Source: Ruania rhizosphaerae
GTDB taxonomy: Bacteria; Actinomycetota; Actinomycetes; Actinomycetales; Beutenbergiaceae
Reading direction: 5' to 3'
NCBI RefSeq assembly: GCF_009805705.1
Contig: NZ_VSMB01000011.1
Coordinates: 62,001-126,000, forward strand
Length of the DNA stretch: 64,000 bases
Shown here: in pieces, positions 35,301-42,240 of the stretch
Position numbering within the stretch: position 1 is the first letter of the stretch
How the letters are laid out: each line of letters starts with the position of its first letter
The notes under the pieces: model-generated
What the model saw: the letters and a program-made list of their open reading frames with translations, nothing else
Told to the model about the DNA's origin: nothing
Database searches by the model: none
Translations under genes and position numbers: made by a program

Positions 35301-35499
35301 CGCCGTACATCGCGGGCAGCTTCGCGGCGCGGGCGGCCTCGGAGAAACGGACCACTCCGTACAAGCCGTTGTGATCGGTGAGCGCGATCGCACTCAGCCC
35401 GAGCCGGGCGGCCTCGATCACCAGCTCCTCCGGCTGGCTGGCGCCGTCGAGGAAGCTGAACGCCGAGTGGGCGTGCAGCTCGGCATACCCTTCGAACAT
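32320..35499 (-). CDS. dnaE2: Error-prone DNA polymerase DnaE2
   Basis: 1059 aa from the ATG at 35499; homology begins immediately with the PHP domain (FEGYAELHAHSAFSFLDGAS). The palm motif PDIDLDIESGRREEVI with its Asp pair, the FQEQLMQIA segment of the fingers and a C-terminal OB-fold are present. DnaE2 performs translesion synthesis during SOS mutagenesis with ImuA' and ImuB, which are encoded at 38.4-40.9 kb. A LexA box covers the start codon and a TATACT -10 lies 7 bp before it, so the mRNA may be leaderless. The end overlaps the spermidine-synthase-like gene by 18 bp. Confidence 0.96.
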   Translation of the reverse strand: MFEGYAELHAHSAFSFLDGASQPEELVIEAARLGLSAIALTDHNGLYGVVRFSEAARAAKLPAMYGAELSLDAPVRPTGMPDPPGTHLLVLARGAEGYRRLSRSIATAHLASGTKGEAVYHLPELADLAAGNWLVLTGCRKGAVRRALEPEPGRFDLDAARSELDLLTDYFGAENVAIEITDTGAPLDSVRNDALAELAARTRLPLVATGGVHCATPADQRLAHVLAAVRARSSLDELDGYLPAAGSHLRSPAEMYARHHRHPQAVATAAALAAECTFDLRLVAPHLPPCPVPAGHTEATWLRELTYRGARERYGPPETARAAYAKLAYELDIITTLDFPGYFLIIHEIVDFCRREGTLCQGRGSAANSAVCYALGITAVDAVQHQLLFERFLSPGRTGPPDIDLDIESGRREEVIQHVYTSYGRTHAAQVANVISYRPRSAVRDAARAFGYETGQQDAWSKSIEHWGPLRGSQRDNDLETIPAHVVDTAEQMLRLPRHLGIHSGGMVLCDRPVIDVCPVEWATMPGRTVLQWDKDDCADAGLVKFDLLGLGMLTALRLAFTTIREMEGIELGLHSLPQDDTAVYDLLCAADTVGVFQVESRAQMATLPRLKPRTFYDIVVEVALIRPGPIQGDAVHPYIERRNDPGQISYLHPLLKPALEKTLGVPLFQEQLMQIAVDVASFTPDEADQLRRAMGSKRSAERMEALHQRLLGGMAANGVSHEVGEQIFDKLKAFADFGFPESHAFSFAYLVYASAWLKVHHPEAFYAGLLAAQPMGFYSPQSLVADARRRGVRVERASVVRSQAQASVERVSTPDGGALALRLGLAPVRGVGEETAERIVTARERAPFVDVADLARRVRLSTAQLEALATSGALADLGHERRQGLWVAGALAGESGKTSHGWIAEPLPFTSVGLDVPDLPAMDEVTTAVADVWATGVSPSSFPTQFRRDDLDEAGVLRVTDVPGAGSGVRVRAAGVVTHRQRPGTAKGVTFLSLEDETGLLNVICSAGLWQRYRKVALGSAALVVRGVVEHADGVTNLMADRIEPLSLRVPSRSRDFR

Positions 35500-35512
35500 A
35501 CGTTCCAGTATA
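35492..35512 (-). promoter_or_regulatory. LexA box and -10 element of dnaE2
   Basis: Read on the plus strand, TCGAAC-ATAC-GTTCCA (35492-35507) matches the actinobacterial SOS box TCGAAC-N4-GTTCGA except at one outer base. It contains the dnaE2 ATG (35499-35497). On the minus strand TATACT (35512-35507) is a good -10. LexA would sit on the transcription start. Confidence 0.8.
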
Positions 35513-35796
35513 GGTGACGTGCAGCCTTGGGTCGGACTGCGGGCCCGGCCCCAACCCCGCCACCGCCAACACCCCGGCACACCACCCGACCCGCACCATC
35601 CCCCGAGAAATCATGCGCACGAGACTGCCGCAGGTCACCGCGGCACGGCAGACCTCCTATGGAAATCTCATACCGCAACCTCGGCGACACAGGATCGGGC
35701 GCTGCAGCCACCGGTAGCGGCAATGTGACCAACTGCACCACCCGGATCGACACGACGTCGCTCGTCCATCGGCCGTGCCACCAGTACCGTGAGCAG

Positions 35797-36474
35797 GTGA
35801 CCTCTCCCCTGCCCGCCGGCGTCCTGTTCGACATGGACGGCACGCTCGTCGACACCGAACCGCACTGGCAGTCAGCTCAGGAGTCCCTCGCAGCGAGCGC
35901 CGGCACTGTCTGGTCCCAGGAGGACTTCGAGGCTTCGATCGGTCGCCCGATGGAGCGCTGGGCCACGATTCTCCGCGACCGCGGGGTCTCCGGGAGCATC
36001 GAGGAGATCATCAACCAGGCGGTGACCCACGTCTCGGCACAGATGCGGGCGGAGATGCCCTGGCTGCCCGGGGCGCGGGAACTGCTGACGGAGCTGGCCG
36101 CGGCCGGAGTGCCGTGCGCCTTGGTCACCAACAACACGAGCACCAATGCCGAGTTGCTGCTGGAGGCGGCTCCCCACGGTGCTCTCCGCCTGGCTGTCAG
36201 CTCGGACGACGTCAGCGCACCCAAGCCCGACCCGGAGCCTTACCTCACAGCAGCAACTCGCTTGGGGATCGACCCGGCCCGCAGCATCGCGTTCGAGGAC
36301 TCCGCCGCCGGTGCCACCAGCGCCTACCGCGCGGGCCTGGCCGTCTGGTTCCTCACCGGCCACACCTCGGACCCGGGAATACCGGCCCGACTCCTGCCCT
36401 CCCTGGACTCGGTGACAACCGCGGACGTCCAGGCTGGGCTCGCACACACTGAGGGAACACCGCAGCACGCGTAG
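35797..36474 (+). CDS. HAD family phosphatase
   Basis: 225 aa from a GTG at 35797; the upstream open frame (from 35527) is low-complexity and lies in the 297-bp interval before this gene that otherwise holds only the dnaE2 promoter. HAD motifs: VLFDMDGTLVDTEP, the cap domain, ALVTNNT, and FEDSAAGATSAYRAG preceded by KPDPEPYL. The pattern is that of the beta-phosphoglucomutase-like/phosphatase subgroup. Substrate unknown. It runs towards the popR-like gene 99 bp away. Confidence 0.88.
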   Translation: MTSPLPAGVLFDMDGTLVDTEPHWQSAQESLAASAGTVWSQEDFEASIGRPMERWATILRDRGVSGSIEEIINQAVTHVSAQMRAEMPWLPGARELLTELAAAGVPCALVTNNTSTNAELLLEAAPHGALRLAVSSDDVSAPKPDPEPYLTAATRLGIDPARSIAFEDSAAGATSAYRAGLAVWFLTGHTSDPGIPARLLPSLDSVTTADVQAGLAHTEGTPQHA

Positions 36475-36492
36475 ACCGGCAGACATATCTAC

Positions 36493-36534
36493 CCGGTCGT
36501 TCGCCATCCATCCGGTCGTTCGCCCCGGACGAAC
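36493..36534. promoter_or_regulatory. Direct and inverted repeats before the PopR-like gene
   Basis: CCGGTCGTTCGCC occurs twice (36493-36505 and 36512-36524), offset by 19 bp. The second copy forms part of an inverted repeat GTTCG-N7-CGAAC (36518-36534). Spacing near two helical turns suggests a cooperative binding site, possibly autoregulatory. GTTCGC half-sites are reminiscent of ClgR targets, but spacing does not fit exactly. Confidence 0.4.
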
Positions 36535-36573
36535 TCGGCAGCGCACAAGGCACCGGCAGCCTACGATCACGTC

Positions 36574-36942
36574 ATGGGTGAAGTCCTGCAGTTCCCCGGC
36601 CCCCGGCGCACCTCCCAGGTCACCGACAACCTACGAGCCCAGCGTCCGGCCCCCGGTCGATCCCGGCCGAAGCCGCTACGTCCACTGCTGTGGCGGGAGT
36701 CGCTGGGGCATGAGCTTCGCCGCGAGCGCCGCGACCAGGAACGACACCTCACCGATATCGCCGGGCAGGCGGGGATCTCCCCGCAGTACCTCTCCGAGGT
36801 GGAACGCGGCCGCAAGGAAGCGTCCTCGGAGATTCTCGCTGCCGTCGCCGAAGCGCTCGGCCTCGATCTCGCCACCCTCACCACACGCGCTTCGCACACG
36901 CTCGGCGGTGCGGCACCTCAGCTGCTGGCTGCAGTTGTCTGA
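36574..36942 (+). CDS. XRE-family activator of the ClgR/PopR type
   Basis: 122 aa. A basic, Pro-rich N-terminus of about 40 residues precedes a helix-turn-helix: GHELRRERRDQERHLTDIAGQAGISPQYLSEVERGRKEASSEILAAVAEALGL. The ERGRKEASSE signature is typical of ClgR and PopR, the activators of clp genes in actinobacteria. The protein ends in LLAAVV, a hydrophobic tail like those recognised by Clp proteases; in Streptomyces, PopR and ClgR are themselves degraded by ClpP through C-terminal residues (PopR's are two alanines). It is encoded next to and convergent with a clpP pair whose upstream region carries PopR-like palindromes, so this assignment is favoured over ClgR. Confidence 0.8.
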   Translation: MGEVLQFPGPRRTSQVTDNLRAQRPAPGRSRPKPLRPLLWRESLGHELRRERRDQERHLTDIAGQAGISPQYLSEVERGRKEASSEILAAVAEALGLDLATLTTRASHTLGGAAPQLLAAVV

Positions 36943-36990
36943 GGAGACTCCACGACCGCCCCGCGCCAGGCCATCCTGGTCGCTTCTTCC

Positions 36991-37599
36991 TCACGCCGCT
37001 GACAGTTCCTTCCTGCTCGCCACCACCTCATCGGCCAACCCGTAGGCCACCGCCTGATCGCTGGTGAAGATCCTGTCCCTGGACGTATCTGCCTGCAGCA
37101 CGTCCAGCGGCTGGCCCGTGTGGGCCGAGAGCACCTCGTCGACGGCGTGACGTAGCCGGGCGATCTCGGCCGCCTGGATCTGCAGGTCCGGGAGTGCCCC
37201 GCGCCCACCCATCGACGGCGGGTGCAGCAGTACCCGGGCGTGCGGGAGCACTCCCCGGCGTCCGGGTTCCCCTGCTGCGAGCAGTACGGCGGCACTGGAG
37301 GCCGCCTGCCCCACGCAGATCGTCGCAATCGGGGCACGGACGAACCGCATCGTGTCGTAGATGGCGAGCATCGCCGTCACCGAGCCGCCCGGCGAGTTGA
37401 TGTAGAGGTTGATCTCACCGCCCGGGTCTGCCGACTCGAGATGGATGAGCTGAGCGATCACGGTGTTGGCCACCCCGTCGTCGATCTCGGTGCCGAGGAA
37501 GACGATGCGGTCTCCGAGCAGCCGGGAGTAGACATCGGCAGCGCGTTCACCGCTACTGGTGCGTTCGATCACGCTGGGGATCGTGTACTGGCCGGTCAT
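36991..37599 (-). CDS. ATP-dependent Clp protease proteolytic subunit (ClpP4-like)
   Basis: 202 aa. ClpP fold with catalytic Ser in [12 protein letters not shown] (the usual Met after the Ser is replaced by Ser), His in ARVLLHPP and Asp in TSRDRIFTS, so the triad is intact. It also has INSPGGSV and the C-terminal GLADEVV. Two ClpP proteins of an actinomycete form a mixed 14-mer that works with ClpX or ClpC. Its start overlaps the stop of the other clpP by 4 bp (ATGA), so they form a two-gene operon. No clpX or tig is adjacent, as would be expected for the housekeeping pair, which supports a second, conditionally expressed set. Confidence 0.9.
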   Translation of the reverse strand: MTGQYTIPSVIERTSSGERAADVYSRLLGDRIVFLGTEIDDGVANTVIAQLIHLESADPGGEINLYINSPGGSVTAMLAIYDTMRFVRAPIATICVGQAASSAAVLLAAGEPGRRGVLPHARVLLHPPSMGGRGALPDLQIQAAEIARLRHAVDEVLSAHTGQPLDVLQADTSRDRIFTSDQAVAYGLADEVVASRKELSAA

Positions 37600-38198
37600 C
37601 GCTGCGCCCCCAGTCCCGCCCGCCGGCGCCCCGGAATCACCTGAGCCATCGACGTGACGATCTCATCCACGAAGCCGTACTCGCGCGCCTGCTCGGCGGT
37701 GAACCACCGGTCCCGGTCGGAGTCGGCCTCGATCCGTTCGACCGGTTGCCCCGTGTGCTCGGCGATGAGCGCCAGCATCGTGGCCTTGGTGTGCTCAAGG
37801 TTCTCGGCCTGGATGGCGATGTCCACAGCGGTGCCCTGCAGTCCGGCCGATCCCTGGTGCATGAGGATGCGGGCATGCGGCAGGGCGTACCGCTTCCCCG
37901 GGGCGCCAGCGCACAGAAGAACCTGCCCCATACTCGCGGCCAGCCCCATCCCGAGCGTGATCACATCGTTGGGGATGAGCCGCATCGTGTCGTACATGGC
38001 CAGACCGGCCGGCACCGACCCTCCGGGTGAGTGGATGAGCAGGGCGATGTCCGCCGTCGGATCCTGAGCGGAGAGCAGGAGGAGCTGGCTGCACACTCGG
38101 GCGGCGAGGGAATCCTCGACCTCCTCGGAGATGACAATCACGCGTTGCTGCATCAACGCCTCGGCCAGCTGCTCGGTCATCGGTGGTGTCTCGGTCAT
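37596..38198 (-). CDS. ATP-dependent Clp protease proteolytic subunit (ClpP3-like)
   Basis: 200 aa from the ATG at 38198 (GGAG 8 nt upstream); the frame is open to 38324 but that part has no ClpP homology and contains the operator. Catalytic Ser in [11 protein letters not shown], His in ARILMHQG and Asp in [18 protein letters not shown] and YGFVDEIV are conserved. First gene of the clpP pair. The long upstream leader (79 bp to the nearest palindrome) includes a short hairpin GTGGTG-GAG-CACCAC at 38214-38228 close to the ribosome-binding site. Confidence 0.9.
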   Translation of the reverse strand: MTETPPMTEQLAEALMQQRVIVISEEVEDSLAARVCSQLLLLSAQDPTADIALLIHSPGGSVPAGLAMYDTMRLIPNDVITLGMGLAASMGQVLLCAGAPGKRYALPHARILMHQGSAGLQGTAVDIAIQAENLEHTKATMLALIAEHTGQPVERIEADSDRDRWFTAEQAREYGFVDEIVTSMAQVIPGRRRAGLGAQR

Positions 38199-38264
38199 GG
38201 CAGTCTCCGTTTCGTGGTGGAGCACCACCATGCGCACCTCACCCGCCCCTGCGGTGCCCATGCG

Positions 38265-38291
38265 TCTGCGGGCAGATCTGCTGTGAGCAGA
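38265..38291. promoter_or_regulatory. Two abutting TCTGC/GCAGA palindromes, PopR-type operator
   Basis: TCTGC-GG-GCAGA (38265-38276) is directly followed by TCTGCT-GTG-AGCAGA (38277-38291). The second keeps the 6-3-6 layout of the PopR target as I remember it (TCTGCC-N3-GGCAGA) with one symmetric change per arm; the first has the same half-sites one base closer. All four half-sites are TCTGC. They lie upstream of the clpP pair and near the PopR-like gene. Confidence 0.65.
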
Positions 38292-38293
38292 TC

Positions 38294-38307
38294 CAGCGAC
38301 ACCGCTG
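38294..38307. promoter_or_regulatory. Small inverted repeat next to the PopR-type sites
   Basis: CAGCG-ACAC-CGCTG, a perfect 5-bp inverted repeat two bases beyond the TCTGC palindromes on the side distal to clpP. It could be a further binding site or chance; no family match. Confidence 0.25.
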
Positions 38308-38358
38308 AACCTCTCTCCCGGCACGTCTCTGGATCCACGGCAGGCTCATCAGCACCGA

Positions 38359-40026
38359 TCAGTCGTAGACCCCCTCAGCCCACCACTGCTCTCCGTCCCC
38401 GGAGATCAGCAGCGCGACCCCCTCCTCTCCCGCCACCTGCAGGTAGTACCGCGCACCTCTGCCTGCCCACCATCGCTCGTGCACCGGCCATGGACCCGCC
38501 CACCGGGACACCGCCAGACGGCGCGGCATCGCCTTCTCGCTGGGACACGGTGCCTGCCGTGCAGGGCGCCCTTGGCGCACAGGTGCCATCTCCACCCGGG
38601 CCGGCATCCCGGAGAGCGCACCACGATCATCGACCCCCACCGGCTCGCCCACCTCGTCCAGCACCCTGACCAGTACCGGCTCCGCGGGAACCGTGGCCGG
38701 CAGCGGCTGCGGGATCTGCCCCGGCCACGGCTGGGCAGGGTCCCGGACCGGGGTCACGTCGTCACCCCAGGCCACCAGCCGCACCCGGTCCCGCGGAGAG
38801 CGACCACCTTCGGGAACCGGAACGAGCACACCATCGGCGCCGAGCATCCCCTGCACCCGTAGTGCTGCCCGGCCTGCCTGCCGCTCCCCACGACCGACTC
38901 TCCCCCACAGGCCCTCGGCAACCGTGTTTGCGGGAGACACTTCCTCCGCGGTGAGGGTCAGGCGAGTCAGTGCTGCACTGGGCGGGCGACCGCTGCGGCC
39001 GCTGAGCCACCCGTCAAGCTGCCACCGCACCCGGTCGGTCAGCTCGGTGGCCGCCAGCACCCCCTCGATCCGCCAGGTGCGTTCCAGCTCAGCCCCGTCC
39101 TCCGTTCGCGCCCGCACCCGTAGGCGACCACAGAGCACCCCACGTCGCATCATCCGCGCATGTAGATCTTCGGCGAGCCGCCTGGCCGCGAAGGCGGCCG
39201 TGTCCATCCGCTGCGCGGGTGGGTCGAGTTCGGCCGCACTGGTCAGATCCGGCTCGCCCCGCCGTCCAGAAGGGGGGTGACCGTCCAGACCGGCCGCCAG
39301 TCGCCGAGCCTGAGACCCCAAGGCACCGAATCGGGCGGCGACCTGCCCCGAGCGCATCTGCGCCAACGCACCCAGGGTGGTGATTCCCAGTCGGCGCAGC
39401 ACACCCGTGAACTCAGTCATCTCCGCCCGTGCCTGCCGGGTGGTGGTCACGTGCACGAGATCGCGCACGTCTCTACCGGCGAGGAAGGCAGCCGAGGCAC
39501 CGGGAGGAACCAGCACTGACTCACGCGCGGCGATCAACGCGGCGAGTTGCCCGTCCGCCACCCCCACCTGCGCCTCGACCCCCGCGCTGGCTGCTGCCCC
39601 GATCAGAGTGTCCGCGACCGCCTCCTCCGAACCGAAATAACGGCGAGGCCCCTGGGCTGCGAGTACCACCACCCCAGGACGCATCACCTGCACCTGCGGC
39701 ACGTCCCCTTCGACTGCCTGAACCACCGCCTCGAAAGCAGACACGTCCCGGCCTTCGTCCATCGGGACGAGCACGAGATCGGGGCACAAGGACTGCGCAG
39801 TCCTGCGGCGCTGCCCCCGGCGGACCCCGCTCGCCCGGGCACGAGCAGATGCCGCCACAACGCCCCGCGCATCGTGCACCGCGATGGGCTGGTGGGCCTG
39901 CACCAGCCCTTCCACCACGGCAGCGACCACCGGCCAGTCCGGCACCCAGAGGACGGCCAGCCGGGTCGCTGGCTCCTCCCGCCCAGCTGGGACGTGCTCT
40001 GACACTGCAGCACTCACTGCACTCAC
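38359..40026 (-). CDS. imuB: ImuB, Y-family polymerase-like mutasome subunit
   Basis: 555 aa, GTG start overlapping the imuA stop by 4 bp. The fold is that of Y-family DNA polymerases, but the catalytic acidic residues are gone: the first motif (DxD) reads LWVPDWPVV and the second (normally SIDEA) reads GVVVLAAQG. This is typical of ImuB, which is an inactive adaptor linking ImuA', DnaE2 and the beta clamp. The HhH region RRLGITTLGALAQMRSGQVAARFG is present. It completes the SOS mutasome with DnaE2 (32.3-35.5 kb). Confidence 0.93.
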   Translation of the reverse strand: MSAVSAAVSEHVPAGREEPATRLAVLWVPDWPVVAAVVEGLVQAHQPIAVHDARGVVAASARARASGVRRGQRRRTAQSLCPDLVLVPMDEGRDVSAFEAVVQAVEGDVPQVQVMRPGVVVLAAQGPRRYFGSEEAVADTLIGAAASAGVEAQVGVADGQLAALIAARESVLVPPGASAAFLAGRDVRDLVHVTTTRQARAEMTEFTGVLRRLGITTLGALAQMRSGQVAARFGALGSQARRLAAGLDGHPPSGRRGEPDLTSAAELDPPAQRMDTAAFAARRLAEDLHARMMRRGVLCGRLRVRARTEDGAELERTWRIEGVLAATELTDRVRWQLDGWLSGRSGRPPSAALTRLTLTAEEVSPANTVAEGLWGRVGRGERQAGRAALRVQGMLGADGVLVPVPEGGRSPRDRVRLVAWGDDVTPVRDPAQPWPGQIPQPLPATVPAEPVLVRVLDEVGEPVGVDDRGALSGMPARVEMAPVRQGRPARQAPCPSEKAMPRRLAVSRWAGPWPVHERWWAGRGARYYLQVAGEEGVALLISGDGEQWWAEGVYD

Positions 40027-40886
40027 CCCGCTCGCACCAGTTCGCCCGGTCGTTGCATGTCAAGCGCCCGCAGTGCCGGGGCCTGCGCCGACTCCCATCC
40101 GTTCCCACTGCGGCGCGCGCGAACGACCAGCGACGCATCGCCCCGCCGGTGCCGTGCAGCGATGGTCACCTCACCGGAGTGCAGCATGCCGCTACCGCGT
40201 CCGATGCCGTACCAGCCACCCGGATCCACCTTGAGTACGACGTCGGCACCCGACCAGGGACCAGCGGTGAGCAGCACCGCCTCCCGTACCCGGACCCGTG
40301 AGCCGAGTGTGCGACGCTCCCGGTCGAGCAATGCGGTTGTGGAACCGACCACCAGCACGTCCACCCCGTCCACCAGGGCACCGAGCACTGCAGCCAGATC
40401 CGGCCCCGGGCGTGGGACCACGACCGTACGCTCCAGTGGTAGCCCCAGCTCGGCCGCAGCCGCGAGGCCCAGGTCTGGGAGCCCCACCATCGCGCACCAT
40501 GCCCCCTCCCCGGCCGCCGCAGCCGCCAGGGAGAGCAGCACCGAGGTACTGCCCAGAACCTGCACCGCACTGCCCCGACGCATGCCTACCGGGAAAAGTG
40601 GAGCAAGGCCACCGGGGATGTCGACGGCTCGCTCCAGATCCACTCGCTGGTCGCTGTCGCGACCGCCCGGGTCGCTTTCCGCCGGCGGTGTCAACGGCAC
40701 GACGTTCTCGGCTGATCCCAGCCGGGCGTGCACCCCCACCGCCGACTCGGCGGTGGCGAGCGCCCTCCGCGCTGCTTCCAGTCGTGTCGCCACTTCAGAT
40801 GACTGATCCAGCTGTGGCCGCGACTGCACGGGCGGCGCAGGCGAGGACGGCATGGGCTCCATCACCGGTCTCACTGTGAGGCTCAT
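40023..40886 (-). CDS. imuA: ImuA'-like mutasome protein
   Basis: 287 aa from the ATG at 40886 with a strong GGGAGGG 4 nt upstream; an open frame to 41045 would run through the LexA box and is rejected. The protein has a RecA-like fold without an obvious Walker A motif (the place reads VLGSTSVLLSLAA), conserved PGGLAPLFPVGMRRGSAVQV, and a C-terminal basic tail. In mycobacteria the corresponding protein is ImuA', which binds ImuB and is needed for DnaE2-dependent mutagenesis. Expression should be under LexA control (box at 40934). The gene is co-transcribed with imuB. Confidence 0.85.
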   Translation of the reverse strand: MSLTVRPVMEPMPSSPAPPVQSRPQLDQSSEVATRLEAARRALATAESAVGVHARLGSAENVVPLTPPAESDPGGRDSDQRVDLERAVDIPGGLAPLFPVGMRRGSAVQVLGSTSVLLSLAAAAAGEGAWCAMVGLPDLGLAAAAELGLPLERTVVVPRPGPDLAAVLGALVDGVDVLVVGSTTALLDRERRTLGSRVRVREAVLLTAGPWSGADVVLKVDPGGWYGIGRGSGMLHSGEVTIAARHRRGDASLVVRARRSGNGWESAQAPALRALDMQRPGELVRAG

Positions 40887-40933
40887 CAGTCCCTCCCTTC
40901 TTCTGCGCTGCACGGTAGGAGCGACCACCGACA

Positions 40934-40949
40934 TCGAACATCGGTTCGA
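40934..40949 (-). promoter_or_regulatory. LexA box upstream of imuA-imuB
   Basis: TCGAAC-ATCG-GTTCGA: a perfect inverted repeat and exact match to the actinobacterial SOS box, 48 bp from the imuA start codon. The divergent PEBP-like gene begins 153 bp on the other side and is probably not controlled by it. Confidence 0.88.
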
Positions 40950-41101
40950 ACAAGTACACGTCGCCGGCCGGTTCCTGTCAAGACCTCCCAGGCCGGAGAG
41001 ATCGTGCGCGACACACCACCGCCGATGTCCCGGCAGAGAACCCATGCAGGCGCGAAGCGTCGTAGGTTGGGACCGACGCCGTCGATCGGAAAGGACGTGT
41101 C

Positions 41102-41629
41102 ATGGACCTGCAGCGCCCCGTGGCCCCGCACCCCTACGAGATCCTGCCCACCGTCCCCTCGTTCCCTCTGACCAGCCCGGACATCAGCGAGGGCGAACCG
41201 ATGGACTCCCAGTTCGTAGCCGACGGGCAGAACACGTCCCCCACCCTGATCTGGAGCGACCTGCCCGAGGGCACCGAGGGACTGCTCGTCACCTGCTTCG
41301 ACCCCGACGCCCCCACACCCGCCGGTTACTGGCACTGGACCGTGACCGACCTGGACTCCTCAGTCTCCACCCTGGAGCAGGGCGCCGGGGAGAGTGACCT
41401 CAGCCTGCCTGGTGCCGCATTCCACCTGCGCACCGACGGCGGAGCTTTCGCCTACGAGGGAGCCGCGCCTCCCCCAGGCGACCGCGCGCACCGGTACGTC
41501 TTCGCCGTGCACGCCCTCGACGTCCCCACGCTCGAGCTCACCAGTGAGGACAGCGCCACCAAGGCCTCGTTCCTGGCCCTGTTCCACACCCTCGGCCGTG
41601 GCACGCTGACCGCGACCTACCAGCGCTGA
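41102..41629 (+). CDS. YbhB/YbcL family Raf-kinase-inhibitor-like protein (PEBP)
   Basis: 175 aa; ATG with AAGGA 6 nt upstream. PEBP fold signature: GQNTSPTLIWSDLPEGTEGLLVTCFDPDAPTPAGYWHW with the anion-pocket Asp-Pro-Asp-Ala-Pro, and GDRAHRYVFAVHALD. Bacterial members are small cytosolic proteins of uncertain function that may bind phospholipid head groups or inhibit enzymes. The stop overlaps the start of the YbaK gene (TGATG). Confidence 0.9.
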   Translation: MDLQRPVAPHPYEILPTVPSFPLTSPDISEGEPMDSQFVADGQNTSPTLIWSDLPEGTEGLLVTCFDPDAPTPAGYWHWTVTDLDSSVSTLEQGAGESDLSLPGAAFHLRTDGGAFAYEGAAPPPGDRAHRYVFAVHALDVPTLELTSEDSATKASFLALFHTLGRGTLTATYQR

Positions 41630-42177
41630 TGCGGTTCGGCACCCTCGACTGGTCCCCTGCTCTGGACCACCCGCACCTGCTGGCGGCGCCGGTGCGCCAG
41701 GCACTGGAGGCCTGGGCGCAGAACTCGCCGGACGCCGTCGGGCAGGTGCTGGTGGCGCCGATCGATCCGGACCGGGCAGACACCGCCGACATGACGGCCA
41801 CCTACGAACTGCCGCTGGAGGCCTCGGCCAACTGCGTGCTGGTGGCCGGTAAACGCAACGGCGAGGAGCGCCTCGCCGCGGCCATCGTGCGTGCCACCAC
41901 CCGGGCGGACGTGAACTCCACCATCAAGAAGCTGCTGGACGTGCGCAAGGCCTCGTTCCTGCCCACCGACCGGGCGGTGGCCGAGGCCGGGATGGAGTAC
42001 GGCGGTATCACGCCCATCGGACTGCCCGGCCAGTACCGAGTGCTGCTGGACACCCGCACCACGGCGAGCCCGGCGATCATCGGCAGCGGCATCCGCGGCT
42101 CGAAGATCTTGCTGCCCGGTGAGGTGCTCGCCGAACTGCCGGGGTCTGAGATCGTGGCGGGGCTCGCGAAGGAGTAA
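41629..42177 (+). CDS. YbaK/EbsC-type aminoacyl-tRNA deacylase
   Basis: 182 aa. YbaK/ProX domain with the conserved Lys-containing NCVLVAGKR near residue 60-70, then DVNSTIKKLLDVRKASFLP and EYGGITPIGLPGQYRVLLD and a GSGIRGSKILLPG segment. The family clears mischarged Cys- or Ala-tRNA-Pro. One base of overlap links it to the PEBP gene, so both are on one transcript ending at the hairpin that begins at the YbaK stop. Confidence 0.88.
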   Translation: MRFGTLDWSPALDHPHLLAAPVRQALEAWAQNSPDAVGQVLVAPIDPDRADTADMTATYELPLEASANCVLVAGKRNGEERLAAAIVRATTRADVNSTIKKLLDVRKASFLPTDRAVAEAGMEYGGITPIGLPGQYRVLLDTRTTASPAIIGSGIRGSKILLPGEVLAELPGSEIVAGLAKE

Positions 42178-42235
42178 GAGGTTCCACCGGTATCGGGCGC
42201 CGCACAGCAAGCATCGCCCTCCTGGCGGAACCTCT
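42177..42235. terminator. Bidirectional terminator between ybaK-type gene and metH
   Basis: AGAGGTTCC (42177-42185) pairs with GGAACCTCT (42227-42235), and an inner GGGCG (42195-42199) pairs with CGCCC (42215-42219). It begins on the last base of the YbaK stop and ends 5 bp before the metH stop, so the structure can serve both converging transcripts. Confidence 0.7.
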
Positions 42236-42240
42236 CACGC

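Noticed and set aside
36518-36534. Canonical ClgR box before the PopR-like gene
   Set aside because: GTTCG-N7-CGAAC is one base short of the even palindrome I recall for ClgR, so I list it as a repeat without assigning the protein.
38359-40026. ImuB as an active Y-family polymerase
   Set aside because: Both catalytic acidic motifs are replaced, so it should be a non-catalytic mutasome subunit.
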